Source: Taenia hydatigena
Taxonomy: Eukaryota; Platyhelminthes; Cestoda; Cyclophyllidea; Taeniidae
Direction: 5' to 3'
Assembly (NCBI GenBank): GCA_036345935.2
Contig: JADWOT020000002.1
Coordinates: forward strand, 15,718,913-15,782,912
Length of the DNA stretch: 64,000 nucleotides
In this document: positions 1 to 11,328 of the stretch, piece by piece
How positions within the stretch are numbered: the stretch's first letter is position 1
Layout of the letters: every line of letters starts with the position of its first letter
Position numbers and translations under genes: made by a program
The notes under the pieces: model-generated
Databases searched by the model: none
What the model saw: only the letters and a program-made list of their open reading frames with translations
What the model was told of the DNA's origin: nothing

Positions 1-3000
1 CGAAGTGGGAGATGCTTGAACAACCGCAGCTTTTTGGGTTGAATCTAAGTTACCATTCCTCTCTACCATAATGTTTGCCAAACCTTCATTACTTGGTCTG
101 ATCCTTGAGGGAACATTTGACTGGCGTTGCGCATGTACCTCCACTGCGGAGGAAGAACTTATGAGCACTACGTTTTTTTGCTTGGAAGGGGATTAATTTT
201 GGTGCTGTCAGATAAAGTATTATTAAAGATTGCAAAATAAGTAGCAAAATGTTTGGTTAAGTAGCTTTGCGCTTATCGAACTTAGCCTTTTTAAAATATT
301 GAATAGATAGTGGTCAGGACATCCTTGGAAAAGTAACGTAACTTAAAACTTGATGTAAAATCTTTCTCAGACCTCATTTACCATGAAGTGGTTTGCTTTG
401 TCGACTCACAACAATAATATCATGTATTCGTTGTAAAATTAGAACTAAATTGATTTGATGCAGACCCCAAAATGCCGATCCAAGTATCCCCTAAGGCAAC
501 CCTAAATCTCTCTTCGACCAAGTGCCATCTGACTTGCTGGTAAATAGCCAATGGGAAGTAAAGGGTTTTAGGAGATTTTTATGTCTATAAACCAGCTTAC
601 ATAGCAGTAAGTGAACATCAGATTTCCGTCGAGAAAAGATCTTATTTTATCTTCCATTTCTTTTAAATGATCATATGTCTTGTTTACTATGAAGACTTCT
701 TGAGTATCTGATTGGCTGAGTGGTAGCCAATCGAAAAATTGTAGGATAGACTTGTCATAAGAATAGTTTTTTTGATTTTTTGCATAGCACCTCGACTGAT
801 TTGAAAATGAGTGTCAGGCGGTCATGTAAGAACGATAGAATTCTGGGCTGTGGAGCACTTTTCTCTGAAATTCTGAAAGTGATCTCATGCACGCATTTTC
901 CAACAAACCTGTAATTAAGATTCTACTCATTTCGCTTAGGCACTGACACTTTTCAGCTGTCCTTTTAGAGACGGTCCTGGTGGCGGTAAGCTGGCTCCAT
1001 CTTCGCGACTGGTGCTGCCTCAGAGCGCTGATTTCGACTACGTCATTTGCGCTCGTGTGGCCGATCTCGATTTCGATGGACTTCCAGAGATTGCTGTGGG
1101 CACTTTCGGTCGACAGTTGCTCTTCTATGATTGATCCCGCGACCCTCGTTCGTCAACCGTGTTGGTGATTTCTTGTAACAACCCACAAAAGAACACCTGG
1201 AGGGGAACCAAATCACACCAACTGGTGGGGAATGAGTGGAAGAGAGTAGACGTACAAACGACTGTTTTGTGCTTGATGCACTGCCTCAAAGGAGCAGTGG
1301 ATAACATTTTCACTGATGTCATCGGATAAGAGCTCGACTGTGTCAGCCCATGTCACCAGCAATAATGCAGGGCGTCAAATGCATAGTCAAGTTGTTCGTA
1401 ACAAACAAATCAGGAATGGATAATTAGATGATCGTTAAAAGAAGAGATGGGATGCTTGAATCACCAATTAGTTAATTGTTCGACTGTAGCAGTGGACTTC
1501 CGTGCTTTCCACCGCGTTCTAGCCAGACGAGGATTTGTGGTCCCGGTCATTTCACTGCTACCACCCAATCACGACCTTGATACATCATTAATGGGTCTTT
1601 TTACCTCCCTGGAAGATGCTCCAACTTCAACGATCAATGTGTTAATCTTTTGAAAATGCAGCGATATTCACTTCGTGCCACTTGAGCATCATTCAAGATG
1701 TCTTTGGAGTGCGTGCTTCACTTTCCAGGCCATTCACATTATGTGTACTAGTAATTGCTTCGTTCGCAAGGTCGTTCTGGGCGACGAGTAATGCATGAGA
1801 GGATGACTGCATAAGTACGGAATAAATAGCTGTATTGACACAGTATGGACTGCTGATCAGTCATGAATGGACACAAGTAGGCATCGCCTACAAATAAGAG
1901 AATGAATGGGTCCAACCAGCCGCCTCTTCAAACGATAGAAGACTAAATCCATCTTTCACAATTCCAAATTGATACTCAACAAAGTTAAGAAGTGCATGCG
2001 CATGCAGACAAGACTGAGGCTCACAGTCAAGCGTGTGCCTGAGAGAATAAATCGTTCATTATAACTTGTCGAAGCCCCACCTTAATTACTGCTAGTGAAT
2101 GTGACTTTCTCAGGATATTAGTGCTTCTTTTGACGCGGAGGAACTCAACGGGGAAAGAGAGCGCTTGCAAAAAGTCGGTCAAGTTGATCTGACGAACAGA
2201 TTGATGCAACTGGTAGTATTCTTGAGTTTTATCGGTCTGAACTTATTATTCCACCAAAATTATAAAAGCCCAAGAATCTTTTAGTAAAAGTGTAACGTTT
2301 CAATTAGTTGTGCGACTTATCGTTTTGATTTCGCCGACGCTTTGGGTTTTGCCATCGTACTTCCGTCAAGGTGGCATGGCCTCTGGGTCATGTCGGTCCT
2401 TCCTCACCCTTTTGTACGTCGATTATGCACATCCTATCCTAGCATTGTCTTCTCTCGTCTTCAGGAATATTGTAGAGTGCAATAAGACATTTCATTCCAC
2501 TTAATGGAAGCATTCTCCATTTCGAAGGCACAGCCTGCTTAGCCGACTCTGACCTATGAGTAGGTGCAACAGTTACTTCTCTCAACGCTGCACAATTCCC
2601 CGGTACCACCTTTGTTAAAGTACCCATTACAGGTGTGATAGAAAAGCTTTCAACCCTGGCGTGTTTTAGGCAGCTTACTAAGCATCTGATTATTCACTTT
2701 GAGGAGAGCACCAAATTCTTTAAGGCAGTGAATAATCAGATCTCTTTGCTAGTTGGTATAATTCGGGAGTAATGCGACACCAAATGCTCTCTGCACAATA
2801 CACGCTGACAAAGTCAATCAAGTACATCCACTGGACCTGAGATAGGGACAAAATTAGATCATTCTTCATTTTCTATGGTGACTGCTTCCTAATTGTTTGC
2901 TCACAGACCGAGTGACCTCCAGAGGAGCAACACTTAGTGGGTGGGGAATAAAAATGGGGTAGACACTGAGGTGACAAGGCTTTGAGTCTCTCACTTGCTT

Positions 3001-3536
3001 GGTCTTCCCAGTTAAAGAACCCTTCAATGACTATTGCACTTCCATTATTGGGACAACCGGCTTAACTGATCGTGCGATATCCATTCGCCTTACAAAATGC
3101 GAAAAGCCTTAGAGCTTAATCTTCAGGATAGCACTTGGTTCCAGGCTCTCCTAATTAATCATAAAATGTACCCATACCATAATCGCCAAAATACAACCTT
3201 CGAAAGCATTCTCATTGCTGCAGTCTTATCATTTATAAACTACCTAATACCAAAGACACAGACGTTAATCGTAAATCATTTGCCAAGACTCAACATCACC
3301 TCACCTAATAAGCTCTTCCTAGTCTTAAGTACTCTCATCCACTTCCAACCACAAAACGCCCAGAAACTTTAGAAAGCTGAAGAAAAGTGAAAATGAGATG
3401 CATTTCTTGTCAATCCTTCTTCTGAAAGTCTATTCTTTCAGCCAGTGTTTCTGCTTGCATCCTTTGCACTGGTTAACACTTCAACAGGATATTCCAGTGA
3501 TGTTGAATGGATGCTGACGCTCACACGTCATTGCGC
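1..3536. other. Intergenic, no gene recognised
   Basis: I read both strands and found no domain, splice-consistent exon chain or RNA gene that I could support. The open frames here (for example around 980-1320, 1447-1653 and 3097-3372) are short, overlap on opposite strands and have no recognisable motif or flanking splice sites. The last few hundred bases are the distal upstream region of the FABP gene. Confidence 0.5.
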
Positions 3537-3663
3537 ATTGGCGGGGACCACTCACGCATTGGCATTGGAAACAATGTCGACAACGCTCAACTACGATTGG
3601 TCCGAGTTCACCAATCACTCACCGCGACGCACCAGGTGCACGTGTCCATTGGTGGTATATAAA
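3537..3663 (+). promoter_or_regulatory. FABP core promoter: CCAAT-core cluster plus TATA box
   Basis: A TATATAAA box sits at 3656-3663, 63 bp before the FABP start codon, so transcription should begin around 3685-3695 with a 5' leader of about 40 nt. Upstream there are six CCAAT cores within 116 bp: inverted ATTGG at 3537, 3558, 3564, 3596 and 3648, and a forward CCAAT at 3611. This is a TATA-driven promoter with possible NF-Y-type sites. The boxes are seen directly; the regulatory role is inferred from position. Confidence 0.7.
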
Positions 3664-3725
3664 CACAAGACCCCGACAAATGCTACAGCCGCAGTCGCAC
3701 ACATCACGCCGCGTAGTCGTCAGCA

Positions 3726-4208
3726 ATGGAGCCATTCATCGGTACCTGGAAGCTGGAAAAGAGTGAAAGTTTCGACCAAATCATGGAACGCCTCGGAGTG
3801 GATCCTGAACTTCGCAAGTTGGGCAATACACTCAAGCCTGACATGATAATCAGTGATCTAGGTGACGGCAAGTTTAAGGTGCGAGTGGAGACCTCTTTCA
3901 AGAACTTCGAAACCATCTTCAAACTGGGCGAGAAATTTAAGGATGTTACGCCCGACTCACGCGAGGTGACGTCACTCTTCACATTGGAGGGTGGAGTGCT
4001 GAAACAGCAGCAAGTTGGCAAGGACAGGACCGTCTACATCGATCGTGAAGTTAAAGGCAATGAGTTAAAGATGGTAAGAGCAGTTTTTTAGAGCCATAGA
4101 GCACAATTTTTTGTACTTTCCCATCATCAAATTTAAAATCCATTTTTATTTTAGACCGTAAAGATAGACGAACTGGTTTGTGTGCGAACCTACGTTAAGG
4201 CGGCGTAA
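3726..4208 (+). CDS. Cytosolic fatty-acid-binding protein (cestode FABP), two exons
   Basis: Exon 1 is 3726-4073 and exon 2 is 4155-4208. They are separated by an 81-bp intron (GTAAGA...TTTTAG) inserted after codon 116. The spliced product is 133 residues, the normal size for the FABP/lipocalin beta-barrel family. It starts MEPFIGTWKLEKSESFDQIM, which carries the N-terminal FABP signature (GTWKL, FD). The C-terminus has the ligand-carboxylate pair R127-x-Y129 (CVRTY), encoded in exon 2. Family knowledge: these small cytosolic proteins bind long-chain fatty acids, and cestodes depend on them because they cannot make fatty acids de novo. A single intron at the position of the vertebrate third intron is, as I recall, typical of cestode FABP genes. 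The start codon is preceded by a TATA box and a short leader. No lesion is seen. Confidence 0.95.
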
Positions 4209-4424
4209 GGGAGACTCCTCTTCTTCATTTATTTCCCTGCTCTGCCTCTATTCCCGCACCTTCTCCATGTACATCCATGCGCCTTCCCTTGGCTTGAAAT
4301 ACAAAACCGTCTTTTACCTTTGCGCATTTGGATGAACATCTTGTGCTCATTCGGGAGGTAGTTGTAAAATTGTTGGAAAAGGGAGTAATTTGGCATGGTG
4401 GTTGTAATGTACGTGAATGCAAGC
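4209..4424 (+). other. FABP 3' flank
   Basis: Downstream sequence of the FABP gene, presumably 3' UTR and terminator. There is no exact AATAAA close to the stop; AATACA near 4298 is a possible variant polyadenylation signal. Module A begins at about 4425, so the duplication breakpoint lies only about 215 bp past the stop codon. Confidence 0.4.
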
Positions 4425-7400
4425 GTACTACCAGTACTTTAAGGCTGCGAAATACTTTTTTGTCTTTTTCTCCAAGATTCTCTACAGGGAACCTGACAAC
4501 TGTAAAAATAACACCTTACCAGCCATGATTTTTTGTAAAAAAAAACCGTATTTTGAATGAGCATTGATATAACCTGCTAAAAGCATATCACCGTTGGTTT
4601 GGTTTTGCTTACTTGTAAAAGTTAAGGGAGCATTTGCATTTCAATGACCAAGTTAACTGCATAGAGGTTTTACATAAATCCAAGGAAGGCAGACAAACTG
4701 ATATGGATAATTCACGTACACCCAGACAAAACGCATTATTCGCAGTGGGTTTGTAAAAACTTGAAGCTCTTGTGTATCCACAAGATGGGTAGACGCCATT
4801 AATGACAGCTAATGAATGTAAAGGGCTTGCGAAAGCGTTGTTGCGATAGAAATCGTTGGATGAATGAATGTCCCCGTCGTCGGTGATGCCCACGCATGCG
4901 CAGCAACAGTGGCGCCGGCAGCATCGGCGAAAGCAGAACCCTGTGGAGAGGACAAAGCATAGAAAGGTTGAGTCGCCACTTGAGTGAACGCAACCGCACC
5001 CAACCGCCGATGAGCCGCCGCAGAACACCCAACAAATCCCCATCCTCCATGGAATTCTGAACCTATCGCACATGAAATACTGAAGAGTAGTAAGATGAAA
5101 ATGCTTCCCTGCCCTCCTCCTATGCGCAAAGCACAGATCAACAAGGGTACACCTAACCCCGAGGCCTGCGCGAGAGACCACTACGAGTTTACCCGTACAG
5201 TAAACCACAGCCCTCCTCCCTTGACCGCCTACTTGGCACACACGCCCCCGCCCGTGGGTAATCAGTCGGACAGAGAGGATGGAAGCCACGCCAAATTCCC
5301 TCCCCAAACGCCACCCACCCCCCTCACTTCCTCCTCTTCACGCCCACCAACTCACTCCTTTTCAGTCCACTCTCCTTCTCAAAGCTAAGTCGCAGTAGTA
5401 GTGGAAGGGGCAAAACACTCCAACAAACCGCGCTCATCACTCTCAACAGTGGGGACCTACTCACTTGCTTACTTCCTCTGAGATGATGCACCATTACTCA
5501 TCACCCGTATAGTCGGCAACAAATTAACTGCCACCCTCCAACAACAAAAACATTTCCGTACCTGCGGAAGCAAAATGTGCGACAGTTGCCACCAGTGAAC
5601 CCTGGTCCGTAGCGCTTCCATTTGTCGTCGTAAGAGAACGTCTCCCTCACTCTTTCACACACCCACGGCAGAGCTCCTGTAGCCTTCCCCTTCTCCACCA
5701 CCCACCCAACCACCCACGCCTGGCGAAGACAAAGAGATGGAGACATAATAGCAGTAGTAGTCCGTGCTGTTCATGCCTACATCCGCATCGCACAACCCAG
5801 ATGGAGAAGCCGCCGCCGCCACCATGAATAAATCCAACATCCTGCATTGCCCACCATTCCACACACTCATCAAATGTCACTTCACCACCACCAGAGTAAG
5901 TTTGTAGCATCTGAAAAGAAAAAACAAACAATGTAAAGACCGATGTGTGAGGGTCCAATGCGCCCCAAAGCTAACACCCACAAACAAAACTACTGATAGG
6001 AAAAAAGAAAACACCTTAACACGCAAACATTTAAGACCGCTACGAAGTACAGTCTGCGTAATGATGCCAAAGCTTCCCACCAGCCACTCCGTCTTCCTCC
6101 GCTCCTGCCACTGCTGCATCTACCTCACTCAGAGACACCAACTCATGCCGACAAAGCTGAGGAACCTACAACTAAGCCACCACCGAGGCCCTCTACACAA
6201 CATCTTTCGCAGCGAAGATCACATCAACACAGCAAATGACCCTCGTCCCACCCCCAGTCCTCCGCCATCCATATGTGCTGCTCCAACAACACGCATATCG
6301 TAGTAATAAAAATAGCGCACCTTTCATCACACATCCGATGTGAGGTAAAGGACCTACGAGTGAACGAGAAAAGCACGTTCCCACCCAACACAGGAACACA
6401 CATCGATTCTATTGCTGCACCCAAAAAGGCACCAACAACTCATTAGGCACTATCCAATCTTACCTGGGAAATGTGTGAAGTGATAGCAAGGCGAGGTTCT
6501 CACTCGCTGCTGCTGCAGCTTCTTCTTCAACGTATATTCTGGCATGAAAACGGGCAAAGAAAGGGGATAATAAGGCTCGTAAATATGATGGATACTTATT
6601 AGCGAAAAACAATGAGTAGTTGCCACGTACCTAGCAAAGTTAGCATTCCTCTCAACAAAATCCACCGTCATTAGAAAGAAAATCAATTACAAATTGCCAA
6701 AACAATCTTAATTCACCGCTTAAAGTGCCATACAGCAAGAAGTGAATGCGGATGAGCACTGCAACTGGAAAAAACTCTGACGGTCACATTATGAGGCTTT
6801 TGTGCTCAATTTACCAAAGTTACAAGTCCCTTTCATCAAATTGGACCGCAATGATCCAAATCATTTTTACTAAAATAATAAACCACTTAAAAACAGCCTA
6901 AACAATCTTACTTAATCGCAGGAAACATTGTGCAGTAAAAAAATCAACAAAACAAAAAGTTTTCACAGCAACTGCAGCTATTTCTGAAACGGTTGGTCTA
7001 ACGGAAGCAAAAACATAACTGTGCACGCATACATACGATTGGTGTTTAATCACAAGAAAGCACCAAGCAAGTATTTGCTAGGCACTTGGTAAGGTTCTAA
7101 CTCCTCTCCACAAAATTGCGCCTCAGTAATTGAATTCCAACGCCATTATATACAAACAGTCCCACATACTACCGAAACGGCCGTAGTCTATCACAATACA
7201 GCAAAAAATGCACGCAAGGAGACCTCACATTTGAAAAGCAACCGTCTTAACAGTCACATTAAGAGGCCTTTGCGTTTACTCTAGCAGGTATGTGTATAAA
7301 GGAAGCGAATCGACACCTAGAAAACCTAATATCAGCGAACAACCAAAAACTAAAAAGGTGCTAAAAACCTACTAGATTTCCAATTATTGACAGCGGATGG

Positions 7401-7535
7401 GGCCCCATTAATTCGAAACAATGACCCCAAAAAGGCACAGCACTTACGCAAGCCGCGTGTAAATCTGACCAATCACTTCACAGTTCGTCCGGTAAAACAA
7501 ACAGACTTTTAATTTTTATGTATTTTTGACAAGAC
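4425..7535 (-). repeat. Module A, copy 1 (segmental duplication, inverted)
   Basis: The reverse complement of this block matches 56145-59205 along its whole length with many substitutions and indels. Matching landmarks are the GC-rich segment (4860-5400 here, 58300-58800 there), a GGT/GCC-rich stretch, and a terminal segment around the words CAGCCTTAAAGTACT. That terminal segment (4425-4870) is also shared with the start of module B at 28.1-28.6 kb. The largest open frame inside (4609-5307, minus) is not preserved in the other copy, so I do not call it a gene. Possible exons are described in the findings. The block is a divergent duplication rather than a recognisable transposon: I see no terminal repeats or transposase. 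Confidence 0.8.
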
Positions 7536-9179
7536 AATGGGCACTGCTAGCACTAGCGGTTTTGACTATAGCGTAAAATTTAGGCAGCAACTGTACAAAA
7601 AAGATGACTTACAGAGGTGCACAAATGAGGAAACTGACAATAAATACTAATAATTTATAAATGCATCATCTTAACGTAGTAGGAGTCTGTCAGCAAATAG
7701 CAAAAGTAGTTCTATCAAATGTCTCTTATCCCTTTTCTTTCCGCTCTTACTATTAGAAAGCTGAGTATACTTTGACATCCACATTATAGACCAGAGAAAA
7801 GCCGTAGAGGGATATCGTAAAAGAGTTAAGGACAAAGATGTGTTGCGCTATGGAGAGGGACCACGCTGCTCTAAGACCAGGTTCTAAATTGTCTTTTCAC
7901 CTCTGGCCTATGAAGTACGAATAATGAACACGGGTATTACAAATTCAAATAGAAGCATGTGCTTTTATTTGTCATTTACCTGTACGTTCCAGTTTACTTC
8001 AAGCATATGTTATGTAACGGAATTGATGCCTAAAACGATTAAACACAAATTACTGCTGAAGATTTTGTACATCTTTCAATTAATCGAAAAGGTTTTAACG
8101 ACTTTTCATAGCTTAATCAACTACGGCAGTAAGGTCGTTTAAGGTCGTAAATGGATGACTGGTTTGTGCATTCTGATGCGTGTTGTGTGGCTTTGCCTCT
8201 TTTCTCATTTGGATTGGTCGTCTAACCAATGATTGAGGACCAACGATTGTTAAGAAATGAGTGCACCTTCTGTCTTGGCTCAGGATAGTGATGAAAGTGG
8301 GTTATTTCAGTCTATGGGCATGCTCATAGTGAATGAATAGAGGTATGAATGAATCCGCCTGAAGAACTGCTGGTTAGGCGTCTTGACAATAAAATTGGAA
8401 GAGCTCTCAAAGTCAAAGGTAAGTTAGGAGCATAGATATTAGTTATTTTGTGTGTCTCTTTACGATATTGTAGTGGTACTTTCATGCACAGAATGGAGTA
8501 ACTTATTCTTTCTAATTTTAGGAATACGGTGTTTATCGATGCACTTGCATTTTCACGAATTGATTGAACCTTCTGAGGCTGATCTTGTATCACGTGCGCG
8601 TGGCATGTGTTTTGTGCCACCAAATCATGGCTAGCAAGAATGCCTTTTGCATTCGAAACAATAAAGTTGGTGAAGGACAGTTGCTTGTTGTGGTTTTGTG
8701 GCGGAGGGGCTGATTGGTTAGAAAAACTAACTGTAGTTAGCGTGGTTATCTAGGCGAAGCAGGCATTGCTGTTGGGTGTGGTGATGAACATTTCTGTCAA
8801 ACAGGCGAAGCCTAATTTGTGTAGACATTGCTTCTGGCAGCAGAGATTCACTGTAACTTGGGTGGTGTTTGCTGATTTACTTTGTGATGTGGGGTCGTGA
8901 CTACGGGTACTTCGTGGTGTGCGCAAACAAATGGTGTAGAAGTTGATTGAAAAGGGAAGTGTTGAGTCTGGGCCTGCCTTGTGTGGAGTGTTTGGCTGTC
9001 TGCTGAGGGGAAGAATGAGAAGAAGAAGGTGGGAGGTGGGGGAGGGCACATGCAGTGAAAAGCGTATCATTCCGCGCGTCGCCCTGCCAATTTTGGCGTT
9101 TGAACCTTGAGGTAGGGTGTCAATGCTACTGAGTTGGTGCTCGGTAGTTGGTGCCTTGTCAATGCCGAAACTGATTGCA
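7536..9179. other. Intergenic, no gene recognised
   Basis: AT-rich sequence with short open frames on both strands (for example 7924-8142, 8324-8623 and 8750-9229). None has a recognisable motif, signal peptide or convincing splice context. Confidence 0.4.
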
Positions 9180-9985
9180 AAAATGTACATCGACTTGACG
9201 CTTAAAGAATGTTTACAATTTTTGGACATCCTCGTGTTCTTGCATGCACATTACAACTGGCCATCCATGTAAACATCCGTCCACTCATTTTGCATAACAT
9301 CAACACACCAAGCTAGATAAAAATGATACATTCGTGGCCAAATTATATTGAACAGATCTTAGTGAAATTAAACATTTAATATTGCGAAATTGGCCCCCTT
9401 GCTAAACATGCAGCATCGTCATTCAGATACGTAGACATGTCACATCCTTTCACTTAGTACTTCATCGGCAATACGTGTCCACATAAGTCTTGATAACCCA
9501 CTCGATGTAAAGACGGGTGAGGCGAAAACTGACAGAAAATACTTTTGCTTGAACAGCCGCCTGGGTCAAACCACAGATCCTAATAGTCCATTACATAGGC
9601 ATTTTCAAGGTACGATAAGATTTACTTCCTGTCAACATCCTAAACGCAACAGTGCATAGGATGTAGTTCATCTACGAACGCAGAAGCAACGAAATTCCAT
9701 TGATTGCACTCTGCCGACTCATCAATTGAGCGAATCTCTGCTCCCCATAGCTGATATTTTTCAAACATCAGGCGTATTTGCGATTAGCTCCTAATTCAAT
9801 CTACATTGCGGCGACGAAATTTCAACGTTTGAACACTCTCTACAGCTCGTGTACTTCTATTCTTGAGGCAAACACATCTCCTTCATCTCCACCTCGCACA
9901 TCACTATCCCCGAGACCCTCACCTTCGCATCAACTCCTTCGCCTTGCTCTAACTTTACGCTCTACAAGGTGCCCTTTTTGCCACA
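9180..9985 (+). repeat. Dispersed repeat C, copy 1
   Basis: This block matches the reverse complement of about 40555-41310. Shared landmarks in order: TTTTTGGACATCCTCG (near 9220), GAAATTAAACATT...ATATTGCG (near 9364), AGACATGTCAC...CCTTTCACTTA (near 9432), CTCGATGTAAAG, and a Pro/Ser-rich open stretch beginning CTCTACAGCTCGTGT (near 9840). The relation is diverged and colinear. No transposon gene or terminal structure is visible. Confidence 0.7.
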
Positions 9986-10201
9986 CGCCACACATACTAT
10001 CGCCTTTTAGCAACATTCATCAACATGTGCTTGGGTGCATTTATTCTGCCCAAAAAGGGTAGGAAATGAAGAAAACATACAAGAGAGGTAGAAGGGCTTT
10101 AAAAGGTGGAAAGGTAGAGAAGGGTGGTGGGAGTGTTTGGAGAGATGGCAATTGACTTGCTGTACACAATTTTAACTACAATCAGTACAGACGGTGGAAG
10201 G
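9986..10201. other. Short intergenic stretch downstream of the CAP gene
   Basis: No feature is seen except purine-rich sequence around 10060-10150. It is the 3' side of the minus-strand CAP gene. Confidence 0.3.
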
Positions 10202-11328
10202 CTAGTCCTTATAAACTACACAGGCTGGCACAGTTACCTTTCTGTGATTCTTCGATGCAAGTGTCGGGTGAAGTAGACGGCCTCTTCGCTTTTTGATGCA
10301 TTGGTTGCCGATACAAGTATATCTTTCAGGGCAATCACTGCAGCTGGGTCCAGCCTCATACGGCCGCTGTCCTCCGTGGTTCCCTCTAAAGGGGTGAGCA
10401 CATAGCAGTGTATCGATAGGCTTCTCATCAGTCACATCATCAGACGAAACTAAACTTACCCAGGCCTGTAATCACACGCAATCAAGTATTGTGGATTCTG
10501 TAAACCAGGAATAATGTCATTGCATTGGTGCATTGCACAGCCCACCTCACTTGTGGTTGCTCAAACCAGCTGTTCGTGTGGAGGGAAAGAAGGCACGATA
10601 AGACGTACCATTTCGTGCTAAAACATCCAATATCACACCATCATGCACATGACCCCACTCGCTTACACCTCTTCTATCCACACAACATTTCAAGTAGACA
10701 CTCAGTAATGAGGAGTGAGTGGCTGTGTGGATGGGATTGCATCCACACTGCATAACATGAATGACTCACACACACACACATTTTTCTTACCTGCGTTGTA
10801 ATAATAATTGTATTGTTTGCCTTCTTTTTTCCAGGCACACACGCCTTCAGTAATAGGTGGCCTTATCCTACTGATAACGACGATATTTTGTTTAACGCCA
10901 CGGTACGCCAAAGCGACGGGAGGTTTGAAGCTGCACTGCTTGACCCAGGTATATGCCAGATGCTCCAATTCTTTGGAATACTTCTAGACAAATGAAAACA
11001 AGCATCATGGGTCATTGCCAAGACCAATTTCACGTAAACGAGATTATATTGTCAACACATGTCTAGCCAACCACGAAGTTGTTGGGAAGGGACTTACCAT
11101 TAGTCGCATATTGCTGGCAGTAGGCTGCACATATTCGCGAACTTCCCAATGAGCTTGAAGAAGTTGTTTTCGTTTCGCTTTTGTAGGTGGCTTACACATC
11201 ACCATGGCGATGACAGTGATCAGGCTGAAGAACAGCTTCACAAAGAGACCTGACACAGCAAAAAGTGTACAGAGCAACAGTCGAGGATGATGATGGTGAG
11301 AGATACTAAGTAATTAACAACTCACCAT
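10202..11328 (-). pseudogene. CAP-superfamily (venom-allergen-like/GLIPR1-like) gene, exon 4 broken
   Basis: Five minus-strand exons: 11328-11326 (ATG only), 11235-11098, 10983-10791, 10617-10460 and 10385 to about 10202. Donors and acceptors fit (GTGAGT, GTAAGT, GTAAGA, GTAAGT). Exon 2 encodes a hydrophobic signal peptide (MLFFSLITVIAMVM) and the CAP start, QLLQAHWEVREYVQP...ASNMRLM. Exon 3 continues YSKELEHLAYTWVKQC and ends QYNYYYNA. Exons 4-5 carry SEVGCAMHQC, LIACDYRPG, then GNHGGQRPYEAGPSCSDCP, which is the CAP2 motif and the Cys-rich tail. Family knowledge: CAP proteins are secreted and Cys-stabilised, and flatworms release them at the host interface. Exon 4 is damaged: the segment that should encode the GHYTQLVW motif is frameshifted, and its Trp codon is TGA. 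The CAP helix Asn is replaced by Trp (AHWE). The splice from exon 4 to 5 rebuilds RPGGN only if exon 4 had lost one base. Assembly error is the alternative explanation. Confidence 0.85.
10765..10780. repeat. (CA)8 microsatellite
   Basis: Perfect CA dinucleotide run in intron 3 of the CAP gene, just past the exon 3 donor. Confidence 0.9.

Noticed and set aside
4609..5307. 232-codon minus-strand open frame, the longest in the window
   Set aside because: Cys/His/Arg-rich translation of GC-rich module A. The homologous frame at 58.5-59.2 kb is broken and shifts frame, so there is no sign of coding constraint.
10813..10995. Plus-strand exon-like frame with a hydrophobic stretch
   Set aside because: It is the antisense of CAP exon 3, which has the true motifs and splice sites.
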